A DNA stretch of 64,000 nt from JAPKYZ01 sp033763835 (GTDB taxonomy: Bacteria; Acidobacteriota; Terriglobia; Bryobacterales; Bryobacteraceae): NCBI GenBank assembly GCA_033763835.1, contig JANRJS010000041.1:1-64000 (forward strand). The letters are read 5' to 3'. Made by a program: the position numbers and the translations under genes. The notes beneath the pieces are model-generated. The model saw only the letters and a program-made list of their open reading frames with translations, ran no database searches and was not told the DNA's origin. Shown one piece after another: positions 1 to 8,503 of the stretch. How positions within the stretch are numbered: the stretch's first letter is position 1; each line of letters begins with the position of its first letter.

Positions 1-56
1 TCGCAAGGAGCGGCAGATTTACAGTCTGCTGCCATTAACCACTCGGCCACCTGTCC
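1..56 (-). tRNA. tRNA-Tyr (GUA), 3' part cut by window edge
   Basis: Read on the minus strand, the sequence begins at position 56 with GGACAGG, has a D-arm GGCCGAGTGGTTAA and an anticodon arm CAGACTGTAAATCTG with GTA in the loop. Then a long variable arm begins and the window ends. The class II (long variable arm) layout plus GTA fits bacterial tRNA-Tyr. The T-arm and the 3' acceptor strand lie outside the window. Confidence 0.9.
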
Positions 57-100
57 AGAAAAACGGGCCGCGCAAGGGCGCAGCCCAAATTATCAGAATA

Positions 101-655
101 TCAGTTTCGGGCGGGTGGCGGGTAAATGTCGGCGACGGGAACCTCGAAGCCGGGGAGCGTTGCGGCGGCGGCGATCTCGCCGGGCCTGAAATCGCGTGTG
201 GAGTCCGGCGTGCGGCGGCGAATCAGGCGCGGCTGGAGGAACACTTGCCAGACTTCGGGAACTCCGGCCTCGAAGTATTCCTGCACTTTGATTTCCGTGT
301 CCTGGGTTCGTTCCGAGGGAGAGACGATTTCTATGGCAAAATCGGGCGCGAACGGAATAAAGTCGTCGATGACTGGGTATCGGACAAGCTTCGATTTCGA
401 TACGATCGCCAGATCGGGTTGGCGCGCCGTATCGGGAGCGATCGAAAAAAACGTCTCTGGGAAAACTTCGGCGGTACCGGCCCTCTCGCAGTAGAGAAGA
501 GCGAAGCGGTTCAATTTACCCTTGGAAAACTCATGAGGAAACTTGGCTCGCGCCACGATAATCAATTCCCCTTTGCTGAGTTCGTAGTGCTCGCCCGCAG
601 GTAAATCAGGCAGGTCGAGTAAGTCTTGGACCCGGTACGCTGTGGCTACGGCCAT
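101..655 (-). CDS. Uma2 family putative restriction endonuclease (DUF820)
   Basis: A 184-residue protein of the Uma2 (PF05685) PD-(D/E)XK nuclease-like family. The core looks intact: a PDLAI segment supplies the acidic residue, IEIVSPS supplies the Glu, and a downstream Lys in EIKVQEY is followed by the family's GVPEVW motif. The open frame runs much further upstream, but the ATG at 655 gives the normal family length and the extension is antisense to the neighbouring gene. It is divergent from the DUF4230 gene with only a few bases between starts and lies upstream of tRNA-Tyr on the same strand. The physiological role of Uma2 proteins is poorly known; three other copies lie in this window. 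Confidence 0.85.
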   Translation of the reverse strand: MAVATAYRVQDLLDLPDLPAGEHYELSKGELIIVARAKFPHEFSKGKLNRFALLYCERAGTAEVFPETFFSIAPDTARQPDLAIVSKSKLVRYPVIDDFIPFAPDFAIEIVSPSERTQDTEIKVQEYFEAGVPEVWQVFLQPRLIRRRTPDSTRDFRPGEIAAAATLPGFEVPVADIYPPPARN

Positions 656-661
656 AGTCGA

Positions 662-1249
662 ATGATACTCTCGGAGCGAATGCGCTGGACGCTCGCCGTA
701 GCAGCAGTTCTGGCTCTGCTTCTCGCCTGGACGATCGGGCGCAACGCGCAGCGGGACGCCGATTCCGCCGCGATCGTCGCGCAGGTTCGGCAACTGAATC
801 AACTTACGACCGTCGAGTACACGGTAGAGCGCGTCGTGGGGATTCGCGAGCCGAAACAACCGCTCGGGGAAGAGTCCATTTTGCTTATCGTGCGAGCGCG
901 GGTGCAGGCGGGAGTGCGGCTCGACCGGCTGAAGGAAGGCGATGTCGTAAAGCGCGGCGATGGCGCCACGATCGTCCGGCTGCCCCGCCCCGAAATCTTC
1001 GACGTCGCGATCGACGAGAAACAAACGAAAGTTTGGGACCGCCGTGTGACGTGGTGGACGCCTTGGGTGCCGTTCAGTTTGGATCTGGAGAAGACGGCAC
1101 GGCAAAGGGGTCTGGACGCCGCCCGGGAGGCCGCTCTCGAAATGGGCATTCTCAATCAGGCGGAACGCAACGCCGAAAGGTCGATCCGGACGCTGCTGGG
1201 GCTCGCAGGCGTCAAGACGGTGGAATTCGTTCCTGCGGGAACTTCCTAG
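662..1249 (+). CDS. DUF4230 domain protein, membrane-anchored
   Basis: A protein of about 195 residues with one N-terminal membrane helix (a TLAVAAVLALLLAWTIG-like stretch), then a soluble domain matching the DUF4230 pattern. That includes a TTVEYTVERVV strand, a REPKQPLG segment and a C-terminal helical region ending in KTVEFVP. The domain should face outward; its function is unknown. ATG at 662 and ATG at 680 are both possible; a GGAG lies just 5' of the second. The stop abuts the stop of the convergent hydrolase gene with no gap, so no separate terminator is visible. Confidence 0.7.
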   Translation: MILSERMRWTLAVAAVLALLLAWTIGRNAQRDADSAAIVAQVRQLNQLTTVEYTVERVVGIREPKQPLGEESILLIVRARVQAGVRLDRLKEGDVVKRGDGATIVRLPRPEIFDVAIDEKQTKVWDRRVTWWTPWVPFSLDLEKTARQRGLDAAREAALEMGILNQAERNAERSIRTLLGLAGVKTVEFVPAGTS

Positions 1250-2101
1250 CTACTTCAACTCGCCGCGCGCCCATTCCAGCGCGAGTTCGAGGGCGTCGAG
1301 CGTAATGTCCATGAGCGGTTCGTCGCGCCCGGCATGGCCTTGCGGACCGGCGACGAAATCGTGGTAGCCGTTCTCGAAAATGTCGAGCCGCGCGGGCTTG
1401 CCCGCTTTGTCGAGTTCTTCATACACGCGGCGGTTGACGGGGAGCAGCGCGTCTTTCGTACCCACAAGCAAAAGTATGGGAGCGCTCACGGTCGCCAAAT
1501 TACGAGCGGTGCGTTCGGCGTCGATCGTTTGGCCATCACGGGACATACCGAAGAAAGCCATCGGAGCGCCGGCGCCGAGGATCGCGCGCCAAGGCTTCGC
1601 GCGGGCAAGCAGATGCATCGTAACGCTGCCGCCAAGCGACACTCCATAGACCGTGATCCTCGACTTGTCTACGTATGGCAAAGAAGAGAGATGCTCGAAC
1701 ACGGCCACGGCGTCGTCGGCGTAGGTGGCTTGTTTCTCGTTCATCGGCGCGCCGAGTTCGTATCCCACGGGATGACGATAGTCGGCGACGGCGACGACGA
1801 AGCCCTCCTGGAGAAACCGTTCCCAGAGCGGTCCGCCCGTATCGCCTCGCGACCAGGTGACGAGCTTCTCCATGCCCCGGCCGCCGGGGGCGCCGTGAAA
1901 GTAGAGGAGCGCGGGAAACGGCCCCGCGCCTTTCGGCTTACGGATTGCGGCGGCGACATACGCGCCGTCCTTCGACTTGATATAGCGCTGTTCGACCGGA
2001 GAATCGGCTTCGCTCACGACATGGACGTACTTGTCGTGCGGAAGAATCTTTCCTCCCGGATGTTGGTGAACGTCGGCGAATAGGGCCAACAGCGCGAGCA
2101 T
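1250..2101 (-). CDS. Alpha/beta hydrolase (dienelactone hydrolase / prolyl oligopeptidase-like)
   Basis: A 283-residue serine hydrolase. The nucleophile elbow GVSLGG places the serine at residue 155; GTKDALL (Asp 217) and GYHDF (His 247) complete a plausible triad. HGAPGG near residue 70 would form the oxyanion hole. A short hydrophobic N-terminus (LALLALFA) suggests export. It starts 3 bases after the stop of the PEP-CTERM gene on the same strand, so the two are probably co-transcribed. The substrate cannot be told; peptide or ester substrates are both possible. Confidence 0.8.
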   Translation of the reverse strand: MLALLALFADVHQHPGGKILPHDKYVHVVSEADSPVEQRYIKSKDGAYVAAAIRKPKGAGPFPALLYFHGAPGGRGMEKLVTWSRGDTGGPLWERFLQEGFVVAVADYRHPVGYELGAPMNEKQATYADDAVAVFEHLSSLPYVDKSRITVYGVSLGGSVTMHLLARAKPWRAILGAGAPMAFFGMSRDGQTIDAERTARNLATVSAPILLLVGTKDALLPVNRRVYEELDKAGKPARLDIFENGYHDFVAGPQGHAGRDEPLMDITLDALELALEWARGELK

Positions 2102-2104
2102 GCC

Positions 2105-2647
2105 CTACCGTTGGCGGAAGCGCCACACGAGGGCGGCGAGGCTCGCGCCGAGCAATCCGAAGGTTCCCGGTTCGGGGATGGCCGCTCCGCCAAACGACAC
2201 GACGAAGAACGAACCGTCCACGACGCCAAGGGATTCCATGTCAATGCGAATAGAACTGGCGGTACTTGCGATGCGCGACATGTCGAGGCCCACGATGTTC
2301 GTGGATAACATCACCGGGCCAAGCACGTTGCCGCCCGCATCGAGGCCGTTGAAATCGAATCCGTTAAATCCGGCGACTATCGAGAACCCCGCGCCCGATC
2401 CCTTGTAGAGATACGTGATCGAAGTATCGTCCGCATCGACGGTCTGCGAGGTCGCCGCGGTGAGAAACGTGCACATATTGAACGGGCCCGCCGGGCAGGT
2501 AATCTCCGCACCGGCGCCGACGAGTAGTGCGTCGTTCGAAGTAGATCCTCCGAACTCGTATCCGAAGTTAATCACTTGACCGAGAATGCCGGCGGAAGCG
2601 GGCAAGGACATAGCGGCCATCGATAAGGCGAATATTTTGTTTTTCAT
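2105..2647 (-). CDS. PEP-CTERM sorting domain protein
   Basis: A 180-residue exported protein with a signal peptide (KNKIFALSMAAMSLPASA), a beta-rich middle, and a C-terminal exosortase signal: IPEP, a hydrophobic helix, then RFRQR. In the known system exosortase removes this tail during surface delivery. The start at 2647 is preferred over an upstream ATG because a near-perfect AGGAGG precedes it. No exosortase gene is in the window. The middle domain is not recognised. Confidence 0.85.
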   Translation of the reverse strand: MKNKIFALSMAAMSLPASAGILGQVINFGYEFGGSTSNDALLVGAGAEITCPAGPFNMCTFLTAATSQTVDADDTSITYLYKGSGAGFSIVAGFNGFDFNGLDAGGNVLGPVMLSTNIVGLDMSRIASTASSIRIDMESLGVVDGSFFVVSFGGAAIPEPGTFGLLGASLAALVWRFRQR

Positions 2648-2689
2648 CGTTCCTCCTGACAAGAGAGTTTAGCGCATACAATATCGGGC

Positions 2690-3517
2690 ATGTCTACACG
2701 CCGTGACTTCTTCGCCACTACCGCCGCCGCGGGCATCGCCGCCGCACCGCTTGCCGCCGCACCAAACGGAGCGCCGTTGCCCTTGAAGCTCGGCGTCGCC
2801 AGCTACTCGCTGCGCGAATTCTCCCGGAACTTGGCCATCAAGATGACCAAGAAGCTCGGGGTCTCCTACATCAACATCAAAGAGTTCCACCTTCTTTACA
2901 AAGCGACGCCCGAGGAGCGCGAGAAGGGCCGTAAGCAGTTCGAGGCGGCGGGACTGACCATCACCGGCGGGGGCACGATCAATTTGCTGAACGAAGATCC
3001 CGCCGACGTGCGCTATTACTTCGACTACGCGAAGCAATGCGGCATGCCGCTGATGGTCATCCACGCGTCGCCGAAGACGTTACCGGTGATCGAGAAGCAC
3101 GTCAAGGAATACAACATCAAGGTCGCCGTCCATAACCACGGTCCGGAAGACAAGAATTTTCCGAAGCCCACCGACGCGATGAAGTACATCAAGGACATGG
3201 ACCCGCGCGTTGGGCTGTGTGTCGATATCGGCCACACCACTCGTACCGGCGCCGATCTGATGGAAGAGTTGACCGCCGTGGGTCCGCGCCTGCTCGACAT
3301 GCACATTAAGGATCTGAAGGACATTCGCGACGGCAAGACACAATGCCCGGTGGGCGACGGGTCGTTCGATATTCCCGGTATCTTCGCCTACCTCAAGAAG
3401 ATTAACTACCAGGGCGGCGTGATGCTCGAGTACGAAATCGAGGGCGACGATCCGTTCCTCGGTATGGCGAAGAGCTTCTCCTACATGCGCGGGGTGCTCG
3501 CCGGAATGAAAGCGTAG
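2690..3517 (+). CDS. Sugar phosphate isomerase/epimerase, TIM barrel, Tat-exported
   Basis: A 275-residue protein of the xylose isomerase-like TIM barrel family (AP_endonuc_2, PF01261). The N-terminus STRRDFFATTAAAG is a twin-arginine signal. The barrel shows the expected acidic and His positions: EFH near residue 65, MVIHAS, VAVHNHG, CVDIGHT and DMHIKD, and a final EYEIEG. Related proteins in Acidobacteria and Planctomycetes act on sugars or inositol derivatives outside the cytoplasm, but the substrate is not predictable. It is followed at 20 bases by a Uma2 gene and then an SGNH hydrolase, probably one transcription unit. Confidence 0.85.
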   Translation: MSTRRDFFATTAAAGIAAAPLAAAPNGAPLPLKLGVASYSLREFSRNLAIKMTKKLGVSYINIKEFHLLYKATPEEREKGRKQFEAAGLTITGGGTINLLNEDPADVRYYFDYAKQCGMPLMVIHASPKTLPVIEKHVKEYNIKVAVHNHGPEDKNFPKPTDAMKYIKDMDPRVGLCVDIGHTTRTGADLMEELTAVGPRLLDMHIKDLKDIRDGKTQCPVGDGSFDIPGIFAYLKKINYQGGVMLEYEIEGDDPFLGMAKSFSYMRGVLAGMKA

Positions 3518-3537
3518 CCTGGCGCTACGATTGAGTT

Positions 3538-4071
3538 ATGGCAGCCGCGACACTTGTTTCTTCGGACGAGTTCCTGGCACTGCCTCGCACGGGCGGCATC
3601 AAGCGCGAGCGCATCGACGGCGAGGTGGTGGAGGTGGAAGTGGGGAAAAGAGTTCATGAGTGGCCGAAGACGATTCTTGCCCGGGAACTAACGCTCCAGC
3701 TGGGGCGACGTTCGCGGTGGCAAGTTATTTCGGAGATTCAATTCCGCTTGGGTGGAGAGACCGACGTGTTTCCCGACGTGGGATTGATTTCGCGGGAGCG
3801 CTTGTTGAGTCAGCGCGGCGAGTTTTTGGAGGACTCGCCCGAAATCCCCATTGAAGTCGTGTCGAGCGAAACCGCGCAGCGCCTGCAGACCAAGCTCGAT
3901 CTCTACTTCCAGTACGGCGCGCTCGAAGCATGGGTGCTGTACCCCAACACGAAAAAGCTCGTCCGTCACTTACCGGACGGCAGCGCGACCACTTTTGGAC
4001 CGAACGATATCTTCTCGTCGCCCCTTGTGCCCGAGTTTCAAATCCGGGTCGGCGATTTGTTCCTCGACTAA
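3538..4071 (+). CDS. Uma2 family putative restriction endonuclease
   Basis: A 177-residue Uma2 (DUF820) protein. Core motifs are visible: FPDVGLIS (Asp), IEVVSSET (Glu), and TKLDLYFQYGALEAWVL with the Lys and the Trp-containing helix-strand typical of the family. The N-terminal half carries the usual IDGEVVEVEVG strand. It is sandwiched between a sugar isomerase gene (20-base gap) and an SGNH hydrolase gene (3-base gap), so it may simply ride in that operon. Function unproven. Confidence 0.85.
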   Translation: MAAATLVSSDEFLALPRTGGIKRERIDGEVVEVEVGKRVHEWPKTILARELTLQLGRRSRWQVISEIQFRLGGETDVFPDVGLISRERLLSQRGEFLEDSPEIPIEVVSSETAQRLQTKLDLYFQYGALEAWVLYPNTKKLVRHLPDGSATTFGPNDIFSSPLVPEFQIRVGDLFLD

Positions 4072-4074
4072 GCG

Positions 4075-5355
4075 ATGACGCGGCGGACGTTTGGCGCATT
4101 GCCGCTGGCCGCCGCCGCGATTCCACAAGCGGGTACCGGCATTCAGCGCACGATGAGCGCGCTCGAACGCGGCGAACGCGTTCGTATCCTGATTTACGGG
4201 CAATCGATCACGCAGCAGAACTGGTGGAAGACCGTCGCCGACGATCTGAAGCGGCGGTTTCCGAAATCCGATTGCCGCGTCGTCAATCTGGCGATCGGCG
4301 GATACTCGACGCAGTTCCTGCGGCGCACGATCGCCCACGACGTTTACCCGTTCTACCCGGACCTCACGATCTTTCACGACTACGGCCGCGACGATCAGTT
4401 CGAGGAAATGATCGCGGGTATCCGGAGCCGCACAGTGTCCGAGGTTCTGATTCTGACGGACCATGTGTGCTGGCATCCAAAGTTCGACGCGCCCGACGCA
4501 ACGAAAGCCGACCGCACTTCGCGCGAAGACAAGCGATCGTTCGAGACGCTTCCCGCGATCGCCGCCAAGTACGGTTGCGGGATATGCGATATCCGCGGCG
4601 CCTGGTACAAGGAACTCGAGGCGCGCGGCGCGGCGGCGGCTAGCTTGCTGCGCGATGCGGTGCATCTGAACGACGCCGGATGCGACGTCTACGCGCGCGC
4701 GGTGAATGCGGCGCTGGTTCGCGACGCGAGTACCGCGACGGACAAGACCGTCGTAGAGATTCCGGTGAAATGGCGGCGTGGGCGGGCCGAGATCGAGTTC
4801 GATGGGAACCGCGTGGACGCGGTGGCGTCGGTAAAAGGCACGGGCGCTCGAGTCCTGATCGATGGGCGACCGCCGTCGAGTTACTCGGAACTCTATTCGA
4901 TTACCCGGCCTTCGAACACCTGGTGCGTCGATTGGCCCTCGATCAATCGCGTATCGAGCGACTCACCTTTGCTGGTCGAGGATTGGGTGTTACGGTGCCT
5001 CGAGACCGTCGAGGATGGGTCCAAGTGCCGCTTTCACGTTATCGGTACGGAAACGGGATTCGATGGCGAAGGCGTGACCACGGAGAGGTTCGTTTCGCGT
5101 TCCGGCCGCGTCGTCATCGAACCGGAGGACTGGGTGTTTCAGCGCGCCTACTCGCTGCGCAAGATTAAGATGCCGTCGCCCTTCGAAGTGCAGTGGCGGG
5201 TGCGGCCGATGTTCCAGGATTTCTGGCACGGCGCGTCGCCGGTGCTGGCGCAAGGACTCACGAACGGTCCCCACCGGCTGACTTTGATTGGCGACGGATC
5301 GGGGACGCCACCGGTCACGGCGGTGCGCGCTTATCGTCCGCCCGTGAAGCTCTAG
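4075..5355 (+). CDS. SGNH/GDSL-family hydrolase with C-terminal beta domain
   Basis: A 426-residue protein with an N-terminal Tat-like leader (TRRTFGALPLAAAA). Block I reads IYGQSIT, so Ser 44 sits in GQS rather than the classic GDS. Block II is AIGGYS and the C-terminal Asp-His pair is DAVH (Asp 194, His 197). About 200 further residues form a beta-rich domain resembling carbohydrate-esterase accessory domains. It is likely an extracytoplasmic esterase, perhaps deacetylating glycans. The last 4 bases overlap the end of the convergent amidohydrolase gene. Confidence 0.75.
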   Translation: MTRRTFGALPLAAAAIPQAGTGIQRTMSALERGERVRILIYGQSITQQNWWKTVADDLKRRFPKSDCRVVNLAIGGYSTQFLRRTIAHDVYPFYPDLTIFHDYGRDDQFEEMIAGIRSRTVSEVLILTDHVCWHPKFDAPDATKADRTSREDKRSFETLPAIAAKYGCGICDIRGAWYKELEARGAAAASLLRDAVHLNDAGCDVYARAVNAALVRDASTATDKTVVEIPVKWRRGRAEIEFDGNRVDAVASVKGTGARVLIDGRPPSSYSELYSITRPSNTWCVDWPSINRVSSDSPLLVEDWVLRCLETVEDGSKCRFHVIGTETGFDGEGVTTERFVSRSGRVVIEPEDWVFQRAYSLRKIKMPSPFEVQWRVRPMFQDFWHGASPVLAQGLTNGPHRLTLIGDGSGTPPVTAVRAYRPPVKL

Positions 5356-6257
5356 GCGAACCCGAATAGCTTCTTCGCCGTCACCCCGCGCACCTTCGCG
5401 CGCTCGGTTTCGGAAGCGAAAGCGAACGCCGTCTCGAAAACTTCGACGGCTTTGTCGAACTGCGCGCGGTTGTGCCCGAGTCCGCCCCAGATCATGCGGT
5501 CCGCCCCGAAGGCGTCGACCGTGCGCTTCACAAGTGGCGTCAGATCGCGATGGGGGTGAGGCTGTTTCGTCGAGTAAGCCCAACCCGAAAACTTCATTAC
5601 CGTCTTGGGAAACTTCGCTAGCGCCAACACGCGTTCGTACTCGGCGGGCGTGCCCATGCCCGCGCGGCCCAGATGGTCGAGAATCACCGTCGTCGAACGA
5701 AACTCTTGGGCGAGATTTGCGATCGAATCGGCGTGCCAGGGCGTGAAATGCATTTGAATGGCAAGGCCGAGATCGGTAGCGGCGCGCCACGTCGCGCGCA
5801 TCGATGCGTGGCTCATGTCGCGCTCGCGAATCGGGCGCGAAGCATCCCAAGGGGCGTCGCCCGCCTTACGGTTCTGGTGAATCCGAAGCGCGACGATGCG
5901 CCCCGCCATGCGCTTGGTCAGTTCGCGCAATCGCGCCGGAGTATCGGGCTTCAGGGGATCGAGCAGTAAGGTGCCCTTGAAAAATCCTTCTCGCGGCTCG
6001 TTCGCAAAACAGTATTCGAGATAGCGGTGGTCGTCCTGGTAAGGCTCCGGATGCACGATCACCGTGCCGTCCAGCCGCACATCGCGCACAAACGCCGCGT
6101 AGTCGTCGAGAGTCGCGGGCTCGGCCTGGTAAGTTCCATTTGAGTGATATGGAAAATGCTTCGGATCGAACAGATGAATATGCGTGTCGAACAAAACGCC
6201 TTGGGGGCGCGCGATAAGCGCACCCCCAAGAAACGAACCGAAGGCCCGGCGGGTCAC
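5352..6257 (-). CDS. Amidohydrolase family 2 protein (metal-dependent TIM barrel)
   Basis: A 301-residue amidohydrolase_2 (PF04909) protein. A twin-arginine-like N-terminus (TRRAFGSFLGG) is followed by DTHIHLFD, which carries the metal-binding His 26 and His 28. Later MHFTPWH, ILDHLG and MIWGGLG supply the conserved His and barrel-end positions; the last motif has GGLG where relatives usually have GSD, so the catalytic Asp may be changed. The start is a GTG 2 bases after the pnp stop, implying read-through from rpsO-pnp. A strong hairpin lies in its first 60 bases. Confidence 0.8.
   Translation of the reverse strand: MTRRAFGSFLGGALIARPQGVLFDTHIHLFDPKHFPYHSNGTYQAEPATLDDYAAFVRDVRLDGTVIVHPEPYQDDHRYLEYCFANEPREGFFKGTLLLDPLKPDTPARLRELTKRMAGRIVALRIHQNRKAGDAPWDASRPIRERDMSHASMRATWRAATDLGLAIQMHFTPWHADSIANLAQEFRSTTVILDHLGRAGMGTPAEYERVLALAKFPKTVMKFSGWAYSTKQPHPHRDLTPLVKRTVDAFGADRMIWGGLGHNRAQFDKAVEVFETAFAFASETERAKVRGVTAKKLFGFA
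6200..6230 (-). promoter_or_regulatory. Strong hairpin at the 5' end of the amidohydrolase gene, just after pnp
   Basis: Arms 6200-6212 and 6218-6230 pair over 13 positions with a single mismatch (6208/6222) around a 5-base loop. On the minus strand the 3' arm is followed by GCGTTTTG. It lies about 30 bases after the pnp stop and inside the amidohydrolase signal-peptide codons. It could act as an attenuator, as an mRNA 3'-end stabiliser for rpsO-pnp, or have no role. Confidence 0.45.
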
Positions 6258-6259
6258 GG

Positions 6260-8374
6260 CTAGTCGGCCGCCTTCTCCGCCTTCATCTTTTCGCGCTGCT
6301 CTTTCAAGATCGCCTTGCGGCTGAGCTTGATTTTATTGCCGTCGAGCGCGAGCACCTTCACCATGATCTGGTCGCCTTCGTTCAACTCGTCGCGCACGTT
6401 CTTCACGCGCGACTCCGAGATTTCCGAAACGTGCAGTAGACCGTCGGTGCCAGGGAAGATTTCGACGAACGCGCCGAACTCGGCGATCCGCACCACCTTG
6501 CCCAGGTACGTCTTGCCCACTTCGGCCACCGCGCAAATGTCGGTGATCATCTGGATCGCCTTTTGCGCGGACACGCCGTCGGAGGCGAACACCTTCACGC
6601 TACCATCGTCCTCGACGTCGATCTTGACGCCCGTCGAATCGGTGATGGAGCGGATCATCTTGCCGCCCGGTCCGATCAACTCGCGGATCTTATCGACTGG
6701 AATCGTCATCGAGTAGATACGCGGAGCGTATTTGGACAATTCGCCTCGCGGCGCGGCGATCGCCTCATCCATCTTGTCGAGCAGGAACATCCGGCCGCGC
6801 TTCGCTTGCGCCAGCGCTTCCTTCATGATGTCCACGGTAACGTTAGTCACCTTGATATCCATCTGAAGGCCGGTGATGCCCGTGCGCGTACCTGCGACCT
6901 TGAAGTCCATGTCGCCGTAATGATCCTCGGCGCCCGCGATATCGGTGAGTACACCGTAATCTTTGCCCTCGATCACGAGGCCCATCGCGACGCCCGCGAC
7001 GGCGGCCTTGATCGGCACACCGGCGTCCATCAAAGCGAGCGATCCGCCGCAGACCGAAGCCTGCGAACTCGATCCGTTCGATTCGAGAATGTCGGACACA
7101 ATCCGGATGGTGTAGGGGAAGTCGGTTTCGGAAGGCAGCACCGCGGCGAGCGAGCGCTCGGCGAGCGCGCCGTGGCCGATTTCGCGGCGTCCCGGCGATC
7201 CGCTGCGGCCCGTCTCACCCACCGAGAACGGCGGGAAGTTGTAGTGCAGCATGAAGCGCTTCGAGACCACTTCTTTATCGAGAAGCTCGATGCGCTGTTC
7301 GTCGTCCTTGGTGCCGAGCGTCACCGTCACCAGCGCTTGCGTTTCGCCGCGCGTAAACAACGAGGAGCCGTGCGTGCGGGGAAGCACGCCGGTCTCGATG
7401 GTTACCTTGCGGATTTCATCGAAGGCGCGCCCGTCGGGGCGGCGGCGGCTCTTCAAAATTTCGTCGCGGAAAATCTTCTCTTTGAGACGATCGAACAGGT
7501 CGCCCGCTTCTTCCTGGAGCGCTTCGTCCTCGCCTGCCAGTTCCACCGCTTTGGCGTGCAGTTCGTCGACTTTCGCGTAGCTCTCGAGCTTCGAGTACTT
7601 CTTGGTGTCGAGCGCGTCGGTCAGTTCCGCGCGCAACGCCTTATCGATCTTCGCGCCCAATTCGGGGTTCAGCACCGGAGCGGCGTACTCGCGCTTCGGC
7701 TTCCCGGCGAGCTTCACCAGCTTTTCGATCCCGGCGATGAGCGTCCGGCAGCAGTTATGCCCGAATTCGATCGCGCCGAGCACTTCCTCTTCGGTAGCCT
7801 CGTTCGCTCCCGCCTCGACCATGACGATGCCGTCCTTGGTACCGGAGACGATGATATTGAGCTTCCCCGCTTTGATCTCCGCCCAAGTGGGATTGGCGAT
7901 GTATTGGCCGTCCTTCATGCCGACGCGGACGCTCGACAGAATGTGATGGAACGGGATATCGGAGACGGCCAGCGCCGCGGCCGCGCCGGTCATGGCGAGC
8001 GTGTCGGGGTCCGTTTCCGCGTCCGCCGACATTACCAGGGCGATGATCTGCGTCTCGCACAAGTAACCTTCGGGGAACAACGGGCGGATGGGCCGGTCGA
8101 TCATGCGGCAGGTGAGAATTTCCTTCTCCTGCGGGCGGCCTTCGCGTTTGATAAACCCACCGGGAAAACGCCCGGCGGCGTACGTGTACTCGCGGTAGTC
8201 CACCGTGAGCGGGAAAAAGCTTTGTCCAAGCTTGGGCTTCTTGGCGCCGCAAGCCGAAACGAGAACTACGGAGTCGCCGCTGCGGACGACGACCGCGCCG
8301 TCGGCCTGCTTGGCCATCTTGCCGGTCTCGAGAACGATCTTCTTTCCATGAAGATCGATTTCCACTGAATGCAT
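6260..8374 (-). CDS. pnp: Polyribonucleotide nucleotidyltransferase (PNPase)
   Basis: A 704-residue PNPase, the phosphorolytic 3'-5' exoribonuclease of the RNA degradosome. Two RNase PH cores are visible, the first with FFPLTVDYREYTYAAGRFPGG and the second with TRGETQALVTVTLG and the GRREIGHGALAERSL segment. Then come a KH domain (IPVDKIRELIGPGGKMIRSI) and an S1 domain (GKVVRIAEFGAFVEIFPG, GLLHVSEIS). Length is normal. ATG at 8374 is chosen because AAGGAAGG precedes it and the family starts near VEIDLHGK. It follows rpsO in the classic order. Confidence 0.98.
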   Translation of the reverse strand: MHSVEIDLHGKKIVLETGKMAKQADGAVVVRSGDSVVLVSACGAKKPKLGQSFFPLTVDYREYTYAAGRFPGGFIKREGRPQEKEILTCRMIDRPIRPLFPEGYLCETQIIALVMSADAETDPDTLAMTGAAAALAVSDIPFHHILSSVRVGMKDGQYIANPTWAEIKAGKLNIIVSGTKDGIVMVEAGANEATEEEVLGAIEFGHNCCRTLIAGIEKLVKLAGKPKREYAAPVLNPELGAKIDKALRAELTDALDTKKYSKLESYAKVDELHAKAVELAGEDEALQEEAGDLFDRLKEKIFRDEILKSRRRPDGRAFDEIRKVTIETGVLPRTHGSSLFTRGETQALVTVTLGTKDDEQRIELLDKEVVSKRFMLHYNFPPFSVGETGRSGSPGRREIGHGALAERSLAAVLPSETDFPYTIRIVSDILESNGSSSQASVCGGSLALMDAGVPIKAAVAGVAMGLVIEGKDYGVLTDIAGAEDHYGDMDFKVAGTRTGITGLQMDIKVTNVTVDIMKEALAQAKRGRMFLLDKMDEAIAAPRGELSKYAPRIYSMTIPVDKIRELIGPGGKMIRSITDSTGVKIDVEDDGSVKVFASDGVSAQKAIQMITDICAVAEVGKTYLGKVVRIAEFGAFVEIFPGTDGLLHVSEISESRVKNVRDELNEGDQIMVKVLALDGNKIKLSRKAILKEQREKMKAEKAAD

Positions 8375-8469
8375 ACTAACCTTCCTTCGCCGCGAACTAT
8401 CCGCTCGCACGCGTTTGAGCCGACCCACGGCTTAAGCCGCGAGCCTAAAGCTCGATCAAGGAAGAATGG

Positions 8470-8498
8470 AACGGTGGGTTTTGACCCGCCAAACCGTT
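8470..8498 (-). promoter_or_regulatory. Intergenic hairpin between rpsO and pnp
   Basis: GGTGGGT (8473-8479) pairs with ACCCGCC (8484-8490) around a TTTG loop, and outer AACGG (8470-8474) can pair with CCGTT (8494-8498) in an alternative longer fold. No T tract follows on the minus strand, so it is more like an RNA processing site than a terminator. In E. coli the same interval carries the RNase III site through which PNPase controls its own mRNA; the analogy is inference. Confidence 0.45.
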
Positions 8499-8503
8499 TG
8501 GGG

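Noticed and set aside
6563..8368. Long open frame (about 600 codons) antisense to pnp
   Set aside because: It mirrors the pnp coding frame in GC-rich sequence, shows low-complexity His/Arg/Asp-rich translation and no family motif.
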